A stretch of DNA of 39,848 nt. Source: Rhodoplanes roseus. Its GTDB lineage: Bacteria > Pseudomonadota > Alphaproteobacteria > Rhizobiales > Xanthobacteraceae. Below are positions 10,501 to 18,713 of this stretch, in pieces (the stretch's first letter is position 1; each line of letters starts with the position of its first letter). Location of the stretch: the NCBI RefSeq assembly GCF_003258865.1, contig NZ_NPEX01000013.1:1-39848 (forward strand), in the 5' to 3' direction. The position numbers and the translations under genes were made by a program. A model generated the notes under the pieces. It was not told where the DNA came from. It was given only the letters and a program-made list of their open reading frames with translations, and did no database searches.

Positions 10501-10831
10501 CCGCGTCGGACGTCGCGACCACGATGGCGCGGGATCCCTGTGCGAGGCGCCGCAGCACCGAGGCGCGCCGTCCGGCGATGTCCCGCGACGGCACGATCCC
10601 GTCATAGGGCAGCACGTCGGTGCGCGGCAGGACCATGGCGCCGCAGCCGGGATCGAAGGCGTGCAGGATCGCGCCGAGCATCTCGGCCCGCCGTTCGCTC
10701 GCCAGCAGGACGACGACTGTAGCGTCGTCTCGGCGGGACAGCGCGAGCTCGGCGATCGCGCCGAGCGGCGAGTCGGAGACGACGGCCTGCTGCCGGAGCG
10801 GCGGGTTCGGCGACGTTGAGCGGGCGGGCAT
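7577..10831 (-). CDS. Mfd-like transcription-repair coupling factor / SF2 helicase
   Basis: A 1084-aa protein with the overall Mfd layout: UvrB-like N-terminal module (about 30-330), RNA-polymerase-interaction-like domain (about 432-485), SF2 translocase with Walker A GDVGFGKT at 581-588, DEEH box at 682-685, LSATPIPRTLRMA, the helicase C-terminal half with QLHQLRGRVGR, and a TRCF C-terminal domain. Mfd moves stalled RNA polymerase and recruits UvrA. This copy is ~65 residues shorter than E. coli Mfd. Its polymerase-interaction domain lacks the usual H-G-I-G-R/K-[FY] signature, reading HLARGLGVLTGLE instead. I suspect a divergent or second Mfd paralogue, which cannot be settled without the genome. 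The start at ATG 10831 is preferred over an upstream ATG at 10912, which would add a low-complexity leader. Confidence 0.85.
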   Translation of the reverse strand: MPARSTSPNPPLRQQAVVSDSPLGAIAELALSRRDDATVVVLLASERRAEMLGAILHAFDPGCGAMVLPRTDVLPYDGIVPSRDIAGRRASVLRRLAQGSRAIVVATSDAVLQRIPPREAWTDAVFPLKVGQPLDLTALREFLERAGYDLDARVDDPGEANLQGQMIDVFPAGAIGPVRIEHEDGRILGLSAYDPLTQRSTGDLAEFVLDVASEGCVGTDEQAAASVFDYVPKALIIADAKADARASTFLQSVRDAYQTRRTLPAGLARDMRPPMPPDQFYLDRAAWQAASKRPDTLVLADVPPAAEQRVPLFAAERSQQRLLREFVAGTAKAGRTLVLTAADAHDRRASESRLRRAGASPVTQVSSWADVLAAPKGAVLSLRADLEAGFVSPVADVTVIAAADLLGSRARHDAPFGIRAAAIQPEVERLQAGDTVLHLARGLGVLTGLETVEAADAAATDMVRLRYADDTDVLLPVQELAAVWRHGGDPESLTLDNADGTTWSRRSARLWSEIGETAQKMVALAAEREARTAPALRPAVAEYERFASGFSFLPTADQSAATEAVLDDLASGRPMDRLVCGDVGFGKTEVALRAAAATVLAGKQVAVVAPTTVLAAQHAETFRRRFAALGIAVGHLSRVARPAEAREVKTKLADGSLRLVVGTHAIAGKGVRFADLGLVVIDEEHRFGVREKGRLRALAEGVHMLTLSATPIPRTLRMATLGLQELSTIATPPARRLPVRSIVRDFDDATVAAALRYERRRGGQSLAVCPRIEDIPSMAERLAGIVPDLAVLTIHGRMAAADIDDALVRFAGGEGDILLATNIIESGLDLPRANTILIWRPDRFGLTQLHQLRGRVGRGARRAFAYFLSDPDQSKTAATEKRLAAIRDASGLGAGFALSARDLDLRGAGALFGEDQAGHIEIAGSELYADLLDRALRQARGETLPDEIIPELHVEIGGRIPPDLVPDADTRLALYARLAKARHEDDLDQIEAEIEDRFGEAPGELLDLLTLARVRLRCRALGLTRIDAGPQAIALTLRPDCRLDAQHASRCGLRRSGERLIADVPTDAGNRLETLMALLDEIAG

Positions 10832-10912
10832 GGGCTCGTGGCAGGCTCGGAGGTGGTCTCTGACAAGCCCGGAGCGGCCCGCAGGTTCAGATCCTCGGAG
10901 GAGCCCGCGCAT

Positions 10913-11413
10913 TCAGCGGCTGCGGGTCTCGTCCCGGCGTCCGCGCGCCAGCAGGGCAAGCCCGCCGATCAGCATGGCGGCCCCCCATACGAGAAAGCCG
11001 ATGTCCCAGGCCAGCCAATGCTCGCGCGGCGCCGTCTCGTTGACATGGTGGATTCCGAGAATCTGATGATTGATCAGCCCCTCGACGAGGTTGAACGCAC
11101 CGAGGCCGATCAGCATGGTCGCGACCAGCAGCTTGTTCGACCAGTACAGGTGCCGGCGATGCGCCGAGCGCCACAGCAGGATCAGGCCGACCACGACGAA
11201 CACGTAGGTGGTGCTGTGGAAGAGGCCGTCCCACAGCGTGTTCCGACGCAGATTGTCGACGCTGTCCGGCGGGTAGTGGCTGCTCACCATGTGGTGCCAC
11301 TGCAGCACCTGGTGCAGCACGATGCCGTCGAAGAACCCGCCGAGCCCGAGGCCGAAGAAGATCCCGGCTGCGACAGGGAAGCGTCGGTCCACGGGTGCCG
11401 TCGCGTCGGTCAT
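10913..11413 (-). CDS. DUF2243 family membrane protein
   Basis: A 166-aa integral membrane protein. The N-terminal GGFFDGIVLHQVLQWHHM (about residues 24-41) with paired histidines is the hallmark I associate with DUF2243. Four hydrophobic segments are visible: about 12-32, 70-86, 97-115 and 134-156. Additional histidines (SSHYPPDS, INHQILGIHHVNE) suggest metal or haem binding, but that is inference. The family's function is unknown to me; members often occur near respiratory oxidase genes, which are not present here. It lies 81 bp upstream of the Mfd-like gene on the same strand and is divergent from the small gene pair at 11673. Confidence 0.8.
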   Translation of the reverse strand: MTDATAPVDRRFPVAAGIFFGLGLGGFFDGIVLHQVLQWHHMVSSHYPPDSVDNLRRNTLWDGLFHSTTYVFVVVGLILLWRSAHRRHLYWSNKLLVATMLIGLGAFNLVEGLINHQILGIHHVNETAPREHWLAWDIGFLVWGAAMLIGGLALLARGRRDETRSR

Positions 11414-11672
11414 TGCATACTCACGAGCCGGTCAGGCGGGGGTTCGTCCGTGCCGCCGAGAACGACGGTGAAGCGAGGCGAGAACGTCTTGCTGAAGACC
11501 AGAGAAGCAACCGCGAGGCGCCGCGCGGGGTTCCGGCGCGACCAGCACGCGCAGTGTCACGCCGAAGCACAGTGCCGGGAGCGATTGTGGTGCGCGAACG
11601 TGCCCTGGAACGTCGGGCCCGAACCCGCGTTACGGAGCTGACTGGAGAGATCGACAAGAAGGAAGAACAACA
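11414..11672. other. 259 bp divergent intergenic region
   Basis: Lies between the DUF2243 gene (minus) and the small gene pair (plus). Frames that cross it are arginine-rich and unconvincing. AAGGAAG near 11658-11665 is a good ribosome-binding site for the gene at 11673. No clear promoter hexamers or palindromes were identified. Confidence 0.4.
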
Positions 11673-11882
11673 ATGCCGGCGCAGCTGATCGTTCTGGACG
11701 AGCGCAGAAACGAGGTGCAGCGCGACCTCGTCTTCGGCCTGGACGTCTTTTCCCACGCTCAGGAGCTGATCGACGACAACGGCTGGGACGAGAACTACCG
11801 CTACCGCATCGTCTCCGACATCGACGTCGCGGCCGAATACACGCGAGCCGAGGTGAAGCTCCGGGCGTGCCGGCCGAAATGA
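11673..11882 (+). CDS. hypothetical small protein (69 aa)
   Basis: I do not recognise this protein. It begins MPAQLIVLDERRNEVQRDLV after a clear AAGGAAG ribosome-binding site. It is acidic in the middle (DVFSHAQELIDDNGWDENYR) and ends with the basic tail EVKLRACRPK. The N-terminal pattern suggests a beta hairpin followed by a helix. No signal peptide or membrane segment is present, so it is probably cytoplasmic. Reasonable amino-acid composition, a good ribosome-binding site and an ATGA overlap with the next gene support real coding. It is convergent with cbbR and unlikely to belong to the Calvin-cycle unit. Confidence 0.55.
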   Translation: MPAQLIVLDERRNEVQRDLVFGLDVFSHAQELIDDNGWDENYRYRIVSDIDVAAEYTRAEVKLRACRPK

Positions 11883-12157
11883 GCCGCGCCCCCGTCGCCT
11901 CGGCCGGCGAGCCTGGGTCCGACCCGCTCGGGCCCGAGGCCGAAGCGACGCTGGACCGGCTCGCTCGTGCCGAGGTCGCCGTGGTGGAAAGCGTGCGTCA
12001 GCTGAACGCTCAGCGTCTCCGGCTCGCCGAGCTGGCGCATGGCGACGAGGACGGGTCGGGAGAGGCGAGATCGTCCGCCGAGCGTCTTCTGCGCGCGTTG
12101 GAGACTCTCGTCGCGCTGCACGTCGCCGAACGCGACCGGCTTCGACGCGCGCTCTGA
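11879..12157 (+). CDS. hypothetical small helical protein (92 aa)
   Basis: Unknown function. The ATG at 11879 overlaps the stop of the upstream gene as ATGA, which decides this start over an in-frame GTG at 11867. After a Gly/Pro-rich leader (~25 residues), the rest (EAEATLDRLARAEVAVVESV, LRLAELAHGDED, SAERLLRALETLVALHVAER) is strongly helical with heptad-like leucines and alanines. A short helical bundle or coiled-coil is plausible. Translational coupling to the 69-aa protein suggests the two act together, but no partner domain or motif is recognisable. Confidence 0.5.
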   Translation: MSRAPVASAGEPGSDPLGPEAEATLDRLARAEVAVVESVRQLNAQRLRLAELAHGDEDGSGEARSSAERLLRALETLVALHVAERDRLRRAL

Positions 12158-12221
12158 TCGCCGGCCGGACCGACTCGGCCTCACAGGCTCGATCGCGCGA
12201 CAGCCGGGGTGCCGTCGGCCG

Positions 12222-13136
12222 TCACGGCGCCAGCGGCGTCGGCAGGAACGAGGCGCCCTCGGCGACCACGAAGGCCTGCAAGGCCTTGGCGGCCGGCATC
12301 AGGCGGCGCGCCTTGGGACGGACCACGTACCAGTTGCGCAGGAGCGGCGTGCCGGCGATGTCGAGCACCACCAGCCGGCCGTCGGCGAGTTCGGCCGCGA
12401 TCGTGTGGGCCGAGATGAAGGCGAGGCCGAGGCCCGCCATCACGGCCTGCTTGATCGTCTCGTTGGAGCCGATCTCCATGCCGATGGTCGGTTGAAGCTT
12501 CGCCTTGGCGAAGAACGCCTCCATCAGGGTGCGGGTGCCGGAGCCGACCTCCCGGACCAGGAACGTCTCCGCCGCCAGCGCGCCGGGCTGGAGCCGCGCC
12601 GTGCCGGCGAGCGGATGGTCGGGGGGCGCCACGATCACGTGCGGATGCGGTCCGATCAGGTCGCTTTCGACCTCGCCCTCCGGCGGCCGGCCCATCACGC
12701 AGACGTCGAACTGGCCGCCCTCGAACTGAGCGACGATGTCGCGCCGGTTTCCGACCACGAGCTGCAGCTCGATCCTCGGATGCCGTCGGGCGAAGGCCGC
12801 CAGCATCCGGGGCGCGAAATACTTGGCGGTCGACACGACGCCGACCGTCACCCGGCCGGTCTCCAGCCCTTCCAGCGCCAGCAGCGCGTCGCGGCACTCG
12901 GCGAGCGCTGCCTCGATCCGGCGCGCCGCCAGCAGCACCTCGCGGCCCGCCGCCGTCGGTGTCAGCCCACGGCCGTCGCGGTCGAACAACGGCAGCCCGA
13001 TCTCCTGCTCGAGCTGGCGCATCTGCATGGTCACGGCCGGCGGCGTGATGTTGTTCGCCTCGGCCGCGGCCGTGAAGCTGCCGAGCCGCGCGGCGCTCTC
13101 GAGGAGGCGGAGATGCTTCAGGGTCACGTTGCGCAT
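12222..13136 (-). CDS. cbbR: CbbR, LysR-family regulator of the Calvin-cycle operon
   Basis: A 304-aa LysR-type regulator. The start at ATG 13136 gives MRNVTLKHLRLLESAARLGS, the standard CbbR N-terminus; the longer frame to 13175 would begin inside the operator. The winged helix-turn-helix covers about residues 1-62 (FTAAAEANNITPPAVTMQMR, LFDRDGRGLTPTAAG). The effector-binding domain follows from about 90 (TVGVVSTAKYFAPRMLAAF), a segment well conserved in CbbR. It is divergent from cbbL with the T-N11-A site between them, the classical arrangement in which CbbR autoregulates and activates cbb transcription in response to metabolites such as RuBP, ATP or NADPH, depending on the species. Assignment rests on both sequence and position. 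Confidence 0.95.
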   Translation of the reverse strand: MRNVTLKHLRLLESAARLGSFTAAAEANNITPPAVTMQMRQLEQEIGLPLFDRDGRGLTPTAAGREVLLAARRIEAALAECRDALLALEGLETGRVTVGVVSTAKYFAPRMLAAFARRHPRIELQLVVGNRRDIVAQFEGGQFDVCVMGRPPEGEVESDLIGPHPHVIVAPPDHPLAGTARLQPGALAAETFLVREVGSGTRTLMEAFFAKAKLQPTIGMEIGSNETIKQAVMAGLGLAFISAHTIAAELADGRLVVLDIAGTPLLRNWYVVRPKARRLMPAAKALQAFVVAEGASFLPTPLAP

Positions 13137-13139
13137 GAG

Positions 13140-14737
<1,598 letters not shown>

Positions 14738-14745
14738 TCATTCTG

Positions 14746-14849
14746 GTCATTCCGGGACGGCGCGAAGCGCCGGACCCGGAATCCAGAGGCGAGCACCGAG
14801 TTCATGGCTGGATTCCGGGTTCGCGCCCTGCGGCGCGCCCCGGAATGAC
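14746..14849. repeat. palindromic repeat family A, copy 1 (between cbbL and cbbS)
   Basis: A 104-bp element bounded by GTCATTCCGGGACGG and its near-complement CGCGCCCCGGAATGAC. Internal ACCCGGAATCCAG pairs with CTGGATTCCGGGT. Each arm carries its own hairpin (GGCGC-GAA-GCGCC on the left, GCGCC-CTGC-GGCGC on the right), giving a clover-leaf. It fills most of the cbbL-cbbS gap. Copies 2-4 are at 17562, 18582 and 29298. Confidence 0.9.
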
Positions 14850-14887
14850 GGACACCCAATTCGTCGCAACGCGACCAGGAGACACCG

Positions 14888-15277
14888 ATGCCGAAGATCA
14901 CCCAGGGCGCCTTCTCGTTCCTGCCCGACCTGACGGACGATCAGATCGCCGCGCAGATCCAGTACGCGCTGGACCAGGGCTGGGCCGTGAGCCTGGAGTT
15001 CACCGACGATCCGCACCCGCGCAACACCTATTGGGACATGTGGGGCACGCCGATGTTCGACCTGCGCGACGCCGCCGGCGTCATGGGCGAGCTGAAGGCC
15101 TGCCGCACCGCCAATCCGGACAGCTACATCCGCCTCTCGGCCTTCGACTCGACCCGCGGCTGGGAGACGGTGCGGCTCGCCTTCATGGTCCACCGGCCGA
15201 CGCAGGAGGCGAAGTTCCGCCTGGAGCGCACCGAAGGCCCGGGGCGGGTGCAGCACTACTCGGTGGTGCGGGCGTGA
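14888..15277 (+). CDS. cbbS: RuBisCO small subunit, form IC
   Basis: A 129-aa small subunit of the L8S8 RuBis[22 protein letters not shown] is the form IC/ID N-terminus, followed by [20 protein letters not shown] and [15 protein letters not shown], the conserved core. The C-terminal extension (about 100-129, [19 protein letters not shown]) forms the beta-hairpin barrel typical of red-type enzymes. GACCAGGAGACACCG supplies the ribosome-binding site 39 bp after the repeat element ends. Having cbbS start 150 bp after the cbbL stop is wide for these normally closely spaced genes and results from the inserted palindrome. Confidence 0.97.
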   Translation: MPKITQGAFSFLPDLTDDQIAAQIQYALDQGWAVSLEFTDDPHPRNTYWDMWGTPMFDLRDAAGVMGELKACRTANPDSYIRLSAFDSTRGWETVRLAFMVHRPTQEAKFRLERTEGPGRVQHYSVVRA

Positions 15278-15323
15278 TGCTGCTCCGCGCTCGAGCCGAC
15301 ATATGACGAGTGCGCCAGTTCCG

Positions 15324-15440
15324 TCCTCACCCTGAGGAGGCTGCGAAGCAGCCGTCTCGAAGGGCGAGGGCGGCCCCGGCGGCAGCGCCGGGTGGCCGCA
15401 TGGTTCGAGACGCGGCCTTCGGCCGCTCCTCACCCTGAGG
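15324..15440. repeat. palindromic repeat family B (between cbbS and cbbX)
   Basis: A ~117-bp imperfect palindrome. Both ends carry TCCTCACCCTGAGG. Inner GTCTCGAA pairs with TTCGAGAC. Each arm has a small hairpin: GGCTGC-GAA-GCAGCC and GCGGCC-TTC-GGCCGC. The centre is a GC-rich hairpin around GGCCCCGGC and GCCGGGTGGCC. It resembles the CCTCAxxxTGAGGA / TCTCGAA repeats common in rhizobial genomes. It accounts for most of the 203-bp gap between cbbS and cbbX. Confidence 0.85.
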
Positions 15441-15480
15441 GGATGGGTTGGGACGCGATGAGTTCGACGTGGAGGGCGGC

Positions 15481-16410
15481 ATGACCATCGGCACGATCGA
15501 GACGGGGCAGGCGGTGCCGGTCGTGGGCGCCGAGACGCCGGCCGCGAGCGCCCGCATCGACCTCAAGGCGCTCTACCACGACACCCAGATCGACGCGGTG
15601 CTGGCGGAGCTCGACGCCGCGCTGATCGGGCTGAAGCCGGTGAAGCGCCGCATCCGCGAGATCGCCGCCTATCTGCTGGTCGACAAGGCGCGCCGGTCGC
15701 TCGGGCTGGCGGCGACGCCGCCGACCCTGCACATGGCCTTCACGGGGAATCCCGGCACCGGCAAGACCACGGTGGCGCTACGCATGGCGTCGATCCTGCA
15801 TCGCCTCGGCTATGTGAGGAAGGGCCATCTCGTCTCGGTGACGCGTGACGACCTGGTCGGCCAGTATATCGGCCACACGGCGCCGAAGACCAAGGAGGTC
15901 CTCAAGCGCGCCATGGGCGGCGTCCTGTTCATCGACGAGGCCTATTATCTGTACCGGCCCGAGAACGAGAAGGACTACGGCCAGGAGGCGATCGAGATCC
16001 TGCTCCAGGTGATGGAGAACCAGCGCGAGGACCTCGTCGTGATCCTGGCCGGCTACGGCGACCGCATGGAGACCTTCTTCTCGGCCAATCCGGGGTTCCG
16101 CTCGCGCATCGCGCACCACATCGACTTTCCCGATTACGAGGACGCCGAGCTGGTCGCCATCACGGAGACGCTCGCGGCCGCCGAGGGCTATCGCTTCGAC
16201 GACGGGGCGCGGGCCGCGCTGGTCGACTACGTCACGGCGCGCCGGCGGCGGCCCTCGTTCGCGAACGCACGATCCATGCGCAACGCCTTCGACCGGGCGC
16301 GGCTGCGCCAGGCGATGCGGCTGTTCGAGGCGGACGCGCCGGTCGACGGGGAGGCGTTGCGGACCATCACGGCGGCGGAAATCCGCGCCAGCCGGGTTTT
16401 TTCGGACTGA
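15481..16410 (+). CDS. cbbX: CbbX, AAA+ red-type RuBisCO activase
   Basis: A 309-aa AAA+ ATPase that remodels inhibited form IC RuBisCO by pulling on the large-subunit C-terminus. Walker A is [10 protein letters not shown] (88-97), Walker B is VLFIDEA (148-154), and the pore-loop region includes [12 protein letters not shown]. Sensor and arginine-finger regions follow ([28 protein letters not shown]). The ATG at 15481, preceded by GGAGGGCGG, is preferred over an in-frame ATG at 15448 that lies next to the repeat. Its position directly after cbbLS, and the red-type class of RuBisCO here, fully fit this role. Confidence 0.96.
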   Translation: MTIGTIETGQAVPVVGAETPAASARIDLKALYHDTQIDAVLAELDAALIGLKPVKRRIREIAAYLLVDKARRSLGLAATPPTLHMAFTGNPGTGKTTVALRMASILHRLGYVRKGHLVSVTRDDLVGQYIGHTAPKTKEVLKRAMGGVLFIDEAYYLYRPENEKDYGQEAIEILLQVMENQREDLVVILAGYGDRMETFFSANPGFRSRIAHHIDFPDYEDAELVAITETLAAAEGYRFDDGARAALVDYVTARRRRPSFANARSMRNAFDRARLRQAMRLFEADAPVDGEALRTITAAEIRASRVFSD

Positions 16411-16477
16411 CTTTCGGGCCGGCGCCGCGACAATGGCGCTGGACGCTCGCGGCGAGGCGACGGGACGGGGACGGAGC

Positions 16478-17521
16478 ATGGCTGAGACACTGGACGGATT
16501 TCTCGGACGATGGGCCGGCGCGGACCCGGCCCGCGATGCGGTGAGAACGACGCTGCTGGCCCTCACCGATGCCACCATGGCGATCGCGGCCGTCGTCGCC
16601 GAAGGGCCGCTCGCCGGCGAGCTGTCGGCGGTCCGCGGCACCGGAGCGGACGGCTACGACGAGCAGAAGGAGCTCGACGTGCGCGCCGATCGCCTGCTGT
16701 ACGACGCGCTGAAAGGCGCGCCCGTCGCCGCTTACGCCTCGGAGGAGGCCGAGCTGCCGGTCGCCGTCACGCCCGGCGCGCCGCTGCTGGTCGCGGTCGA
16801 TCCACTCGACGGCTCCTCCAACATCGACACCGACGTGACCATCGGCACCATCTTCTCGGTTCTGCCGGCGCCCGACGGCGTCGATCCGGTGTCGGAAGCG
16901 GCATTCTTTCAGAAAGGCCGGGCCCAGCTCGCCGCCGGCTACGTCGTCTACGGCCCGCACACCGCGCTGGTGCTCAGCGTCGGCGACGGCACGGCGCATT
17001 TCGTGCTCGACCGCATTGCGGGCGCCTATCGGCTGATCGAGAATCGCGTGACCATCCCGGCGGCGGCCAAGGAATTCGCCATCAACATGTCGAACCACCG
17101 GCATTGGGACGACCGGCTGCGGCTCTATGTCGACGATCTGCTGCAGGGCAAGGACGGCCCGCGCGAGGTCGACTACAACATGCGCTGGATCGCCTCGATG
17201 GTGGCGGAGGCGCACCGCATCATCATCCGGGGCGGCATCTACCTGTATCCCGCCGACACGCGGGCCGGCTATACGCAAGGCCGGTTGCGCCTGGTCTACG
17301 AGGCGTTTCCGATCGCGTTGCTGATGGAGCAGGCCGGCGCGGCGGCGACCGACGGCCGCACGCCCATTCTCGATCTCGTCCCCGAAAAGCTGCACCAGCG
17401 CGTTCCCCTGATCTTCGGCTCGCGCGAGAAAGTCGACCGGGTCTCGAACTATCTCACCGGTCCCGGCGAGATCGCCGAGCGCTCGCCGCTGTTCGGCAAG
17501 CGGGGGCTGCTCACCGCGTGA
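16478..17521 (+). CDS. cbbF: class I fructose-1,6-bisphosphatase
   Basis: Hydrolyses fructose-1,6-bisphosphate (and probably sedoheptulose-1,7-bisphosphate in the Calvin cycle) to regenerate RuBP precursors. It is 347 aa from the ATG at 16478; an in-frame ATG at 16433 would add 15 arginine/glycine-rich residues. Metal-binding signatures are visible: ASEE (87-90) and [10 protein letters not shown] (108-117). Substrate-binding [15 protein letters not shown] and GGIYLYPAD are also characteristic. It lies 67 bp after cbbX in the same direction and is followed by repeat family A copy 2 before cbbP. Confidence 0.95.
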   Translation: MAETLDGFLGRWAGADPARDAVRTTLLALTDATMAIAAVVAEGPLAGELSAVRGTGADGYDEQKELDVRADRLLYDALKGAPVAAYASEEAELPVAVTPGAPLLVAVDPLDGSSNIDTDVTIGTIFSVLPAPDGVDPVSEAAFFQKGRAQLAAGYVVYGPHTALVLSVGDGTAHFVLDRIAGAYRLIENRVTIPAAAKEFAINMSNHRHWDDRLRLYVDDLLQGKDGPREVDYNMRWIASMVAEAHRIIIRGGIYLYPADTRAGYTQGRLRLVYEAFPIALLMEQAGAAATDGRTPILDLVPEKLHQRVPLIFGSREKVDRVSNYLTGPGEIAERSPLFGKRGLLTA

Positions 17522-17561
17522 GAGCAAGCAGCAACGAGGATTTGAATTAAGCCATTTCCCG

Positions 17562-17664
17562 GTCATTCCGGGGCGCCGCGAAGCGTCGAGCCCGGAATCC
17601 AGCCAAGAACACCGTCGTTGCCGCTGGATTCCGGGTTCGCACCTGCGGTGCGCCCCGGAATGAC
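17562..17664. repeat. palindromic repeat family A, copy 2 (between cbbF and cbbP)
   Basis: A 103-bp copy of the element at 14746. It begins GTCATTCCGGGGCGCCGCGA and ends GTGCGCCCCGGAATGAC. The inner pair GCCCGGAATCCAGC / GCTGGATTCCGGGT is nearly perfect. The right arm hairpin CGCACC-TGC-GGTGCG is identical to copy 4. It ends only 27 bp before the cbbP start codon. Confidence 0.9.
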
Positions 17665-17691
17665 GGCAGACAGAAGTCCGGGTTCAGGAAC

Positions 17692-18570
17692 ATGTCCGTC
17701 AAGCATCCCATCATCTCGGTCACCGGCTCTTCCGGCGCGGGAACCAGCACGGTCAAGCACACCTTCGATCAGATTTTCCGGCGCGAGAACATCACGGCCG
17801 TGTCGATCGAGGGCGACGCCTTCCATCGCTACGACCGCGCCACCATGAAGGCCGAGATCGCCCGGCGCGCCGCGGAGGGCGACCAGACCTTCAGCCACTT
17901 CAACATCGAGGCCAACGAGCTCGAGGAGCTCGAGCGCGTGTTCCGCGACTACGGCCTGACCGGCAGGGGGCGCAGCCGCCACTACGTGCACAGCGCCGAG
18001 GAGGCCGAGCGCTTCGGCGTGCCGGTCGGCACCTTCACCGAATGGGCGCCGTTCGAGGACAAGTCGGATCTCTTGTTCTACGAAGGCCTGCACGGGTCGG
18101 TGGCGACCGACACGATCAATGTCGCGCAATACGCCGATCTCAAGATCGGCGTCGTGCCGGTGATCAATCTCGAATGGATTCAGAAGATCCATCGCGACCG
18201 CGCGGCGCGCGGCTACTCGACCGAGGCCGTCACCGACACGATCCTGCGCCGCATGCACGCCTATGTGCACGTGATCTGTCCGCAGTTCACCGAGACCGAC
18301 ATCAACTTCCAGCGGGTGCCCACCGTCGACACCTCGAACCCGTTGGTGGCGCGCTGGATCCCGACGCCCGACGAGTCGATGGTGGTGATCCGCTTCAAGA
18401 ACCCGCGCGGCATCGACTTCGCTTATCTGCGCAGCATGATCGACGGCAGCTTCATGAGCCGCGCCAACTCGATCGTGATTCCGGGCGGCAAGCTCGATCT
18501 CGCCATGCAGCTCATCCTGACGCCGATGATCCTGAAGCTCGTCGAGCGCAAGCGCCGCGCCCTGGCGTGA
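17692..18570 (+). CDS. cbbP: phosphoribulokinase
   Basis: Phosphorylates ribulose-5-phosphate with ATP to give RuBP, the step dedicated to the Calvin cycle. At 292 aa it is the size of proteobacterial octameric PRK. The P-loop is GSSGAGTST (12-20), which starts directly after the short N-terminal strand. [11 protein letters not shown] and the later LLFYEGLHG (Walker-B-like Glu) belong to the active site, and arginine-rich [13 protein letters not shown] is the substrate/NADH-responsive region typical of the bacterial enzyme. CAGGAAC just before the ATG is the likely ribosome-binding site. Repeat copies flank the gene on both sides. Confidence 0.97.
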   Translation: MSVKHPIISVTGSSGAGTSTVKHTFDQIFRRENITAVSIEGDAFHRYDRATMKAEIARRAAEGDQTFSHFNIEANELEELERVFRDYGLTGRGRSRHYVHSAEEAERFGVPVGTFTEWAPFEDKSDLLFYEGLHGSVATDTINVAQYADLKIGVVPVINLEWIQKIHRDRAARGYSTEAVTDTILRRMHAYVHVICPQFTETDINFQRVPTVDTSNPLVARWIPTPDESMVVIRFKNPRGIDFAYLRSMIDGSFMSRANSIVIPGGKLDLAMQLILTPMILKLVERKRRALA

Positions 18571-18581
18571 CATTCGGCTTG

Positions 18582-18684
18582 GTCATTCCGGGGCGCGCCG
18601 AGGGCGCGAACCCGGAATCCAGCGACGTATTCCGAGCGTGCGGTTGGATTCCGGGTTCGGCGCTGTGCGCCGCCCCGGAACGAC
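18582..18684. repeat. palindromic repeat family A, copy 3 (between cbbP and cbbT)
   Basis: A 103-bp copy. Outer ends are GTCATTCCGGGGCGCGCC and GCGCCGCCCCGGAACGAC; the inner pair is AACCCGGAATCCAGC / TTGGATTCCGGGTT. The right arm ends AACGAC rather than AATGAC, a one-base difference from the other copies. It begins 12 bp after the cbbP stop and ends 29 bp before the cbbT start. Confidence 0.9.
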
Positions 18685-18713
18685 CGCCAGAACGACATCC
18701 GGGAGGAACCACC

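Noticed and set aside
4103-10819. Very long reverse-direction frames opposite the RND and Mfd-like genes (about 1094 and 1042 codons)
   Set aside because: Translations are rich in Arg, Asp, His and Gly with no domain; they mirror the codon bias of the real genes on the other strand.
18042-18713. N-terminal extension of transketolase
   Set aside because: The frame is open but overlaps cbbP and crosses repeat copy 3; the GGGAGG site and family N-terminus fit ATG 18714.
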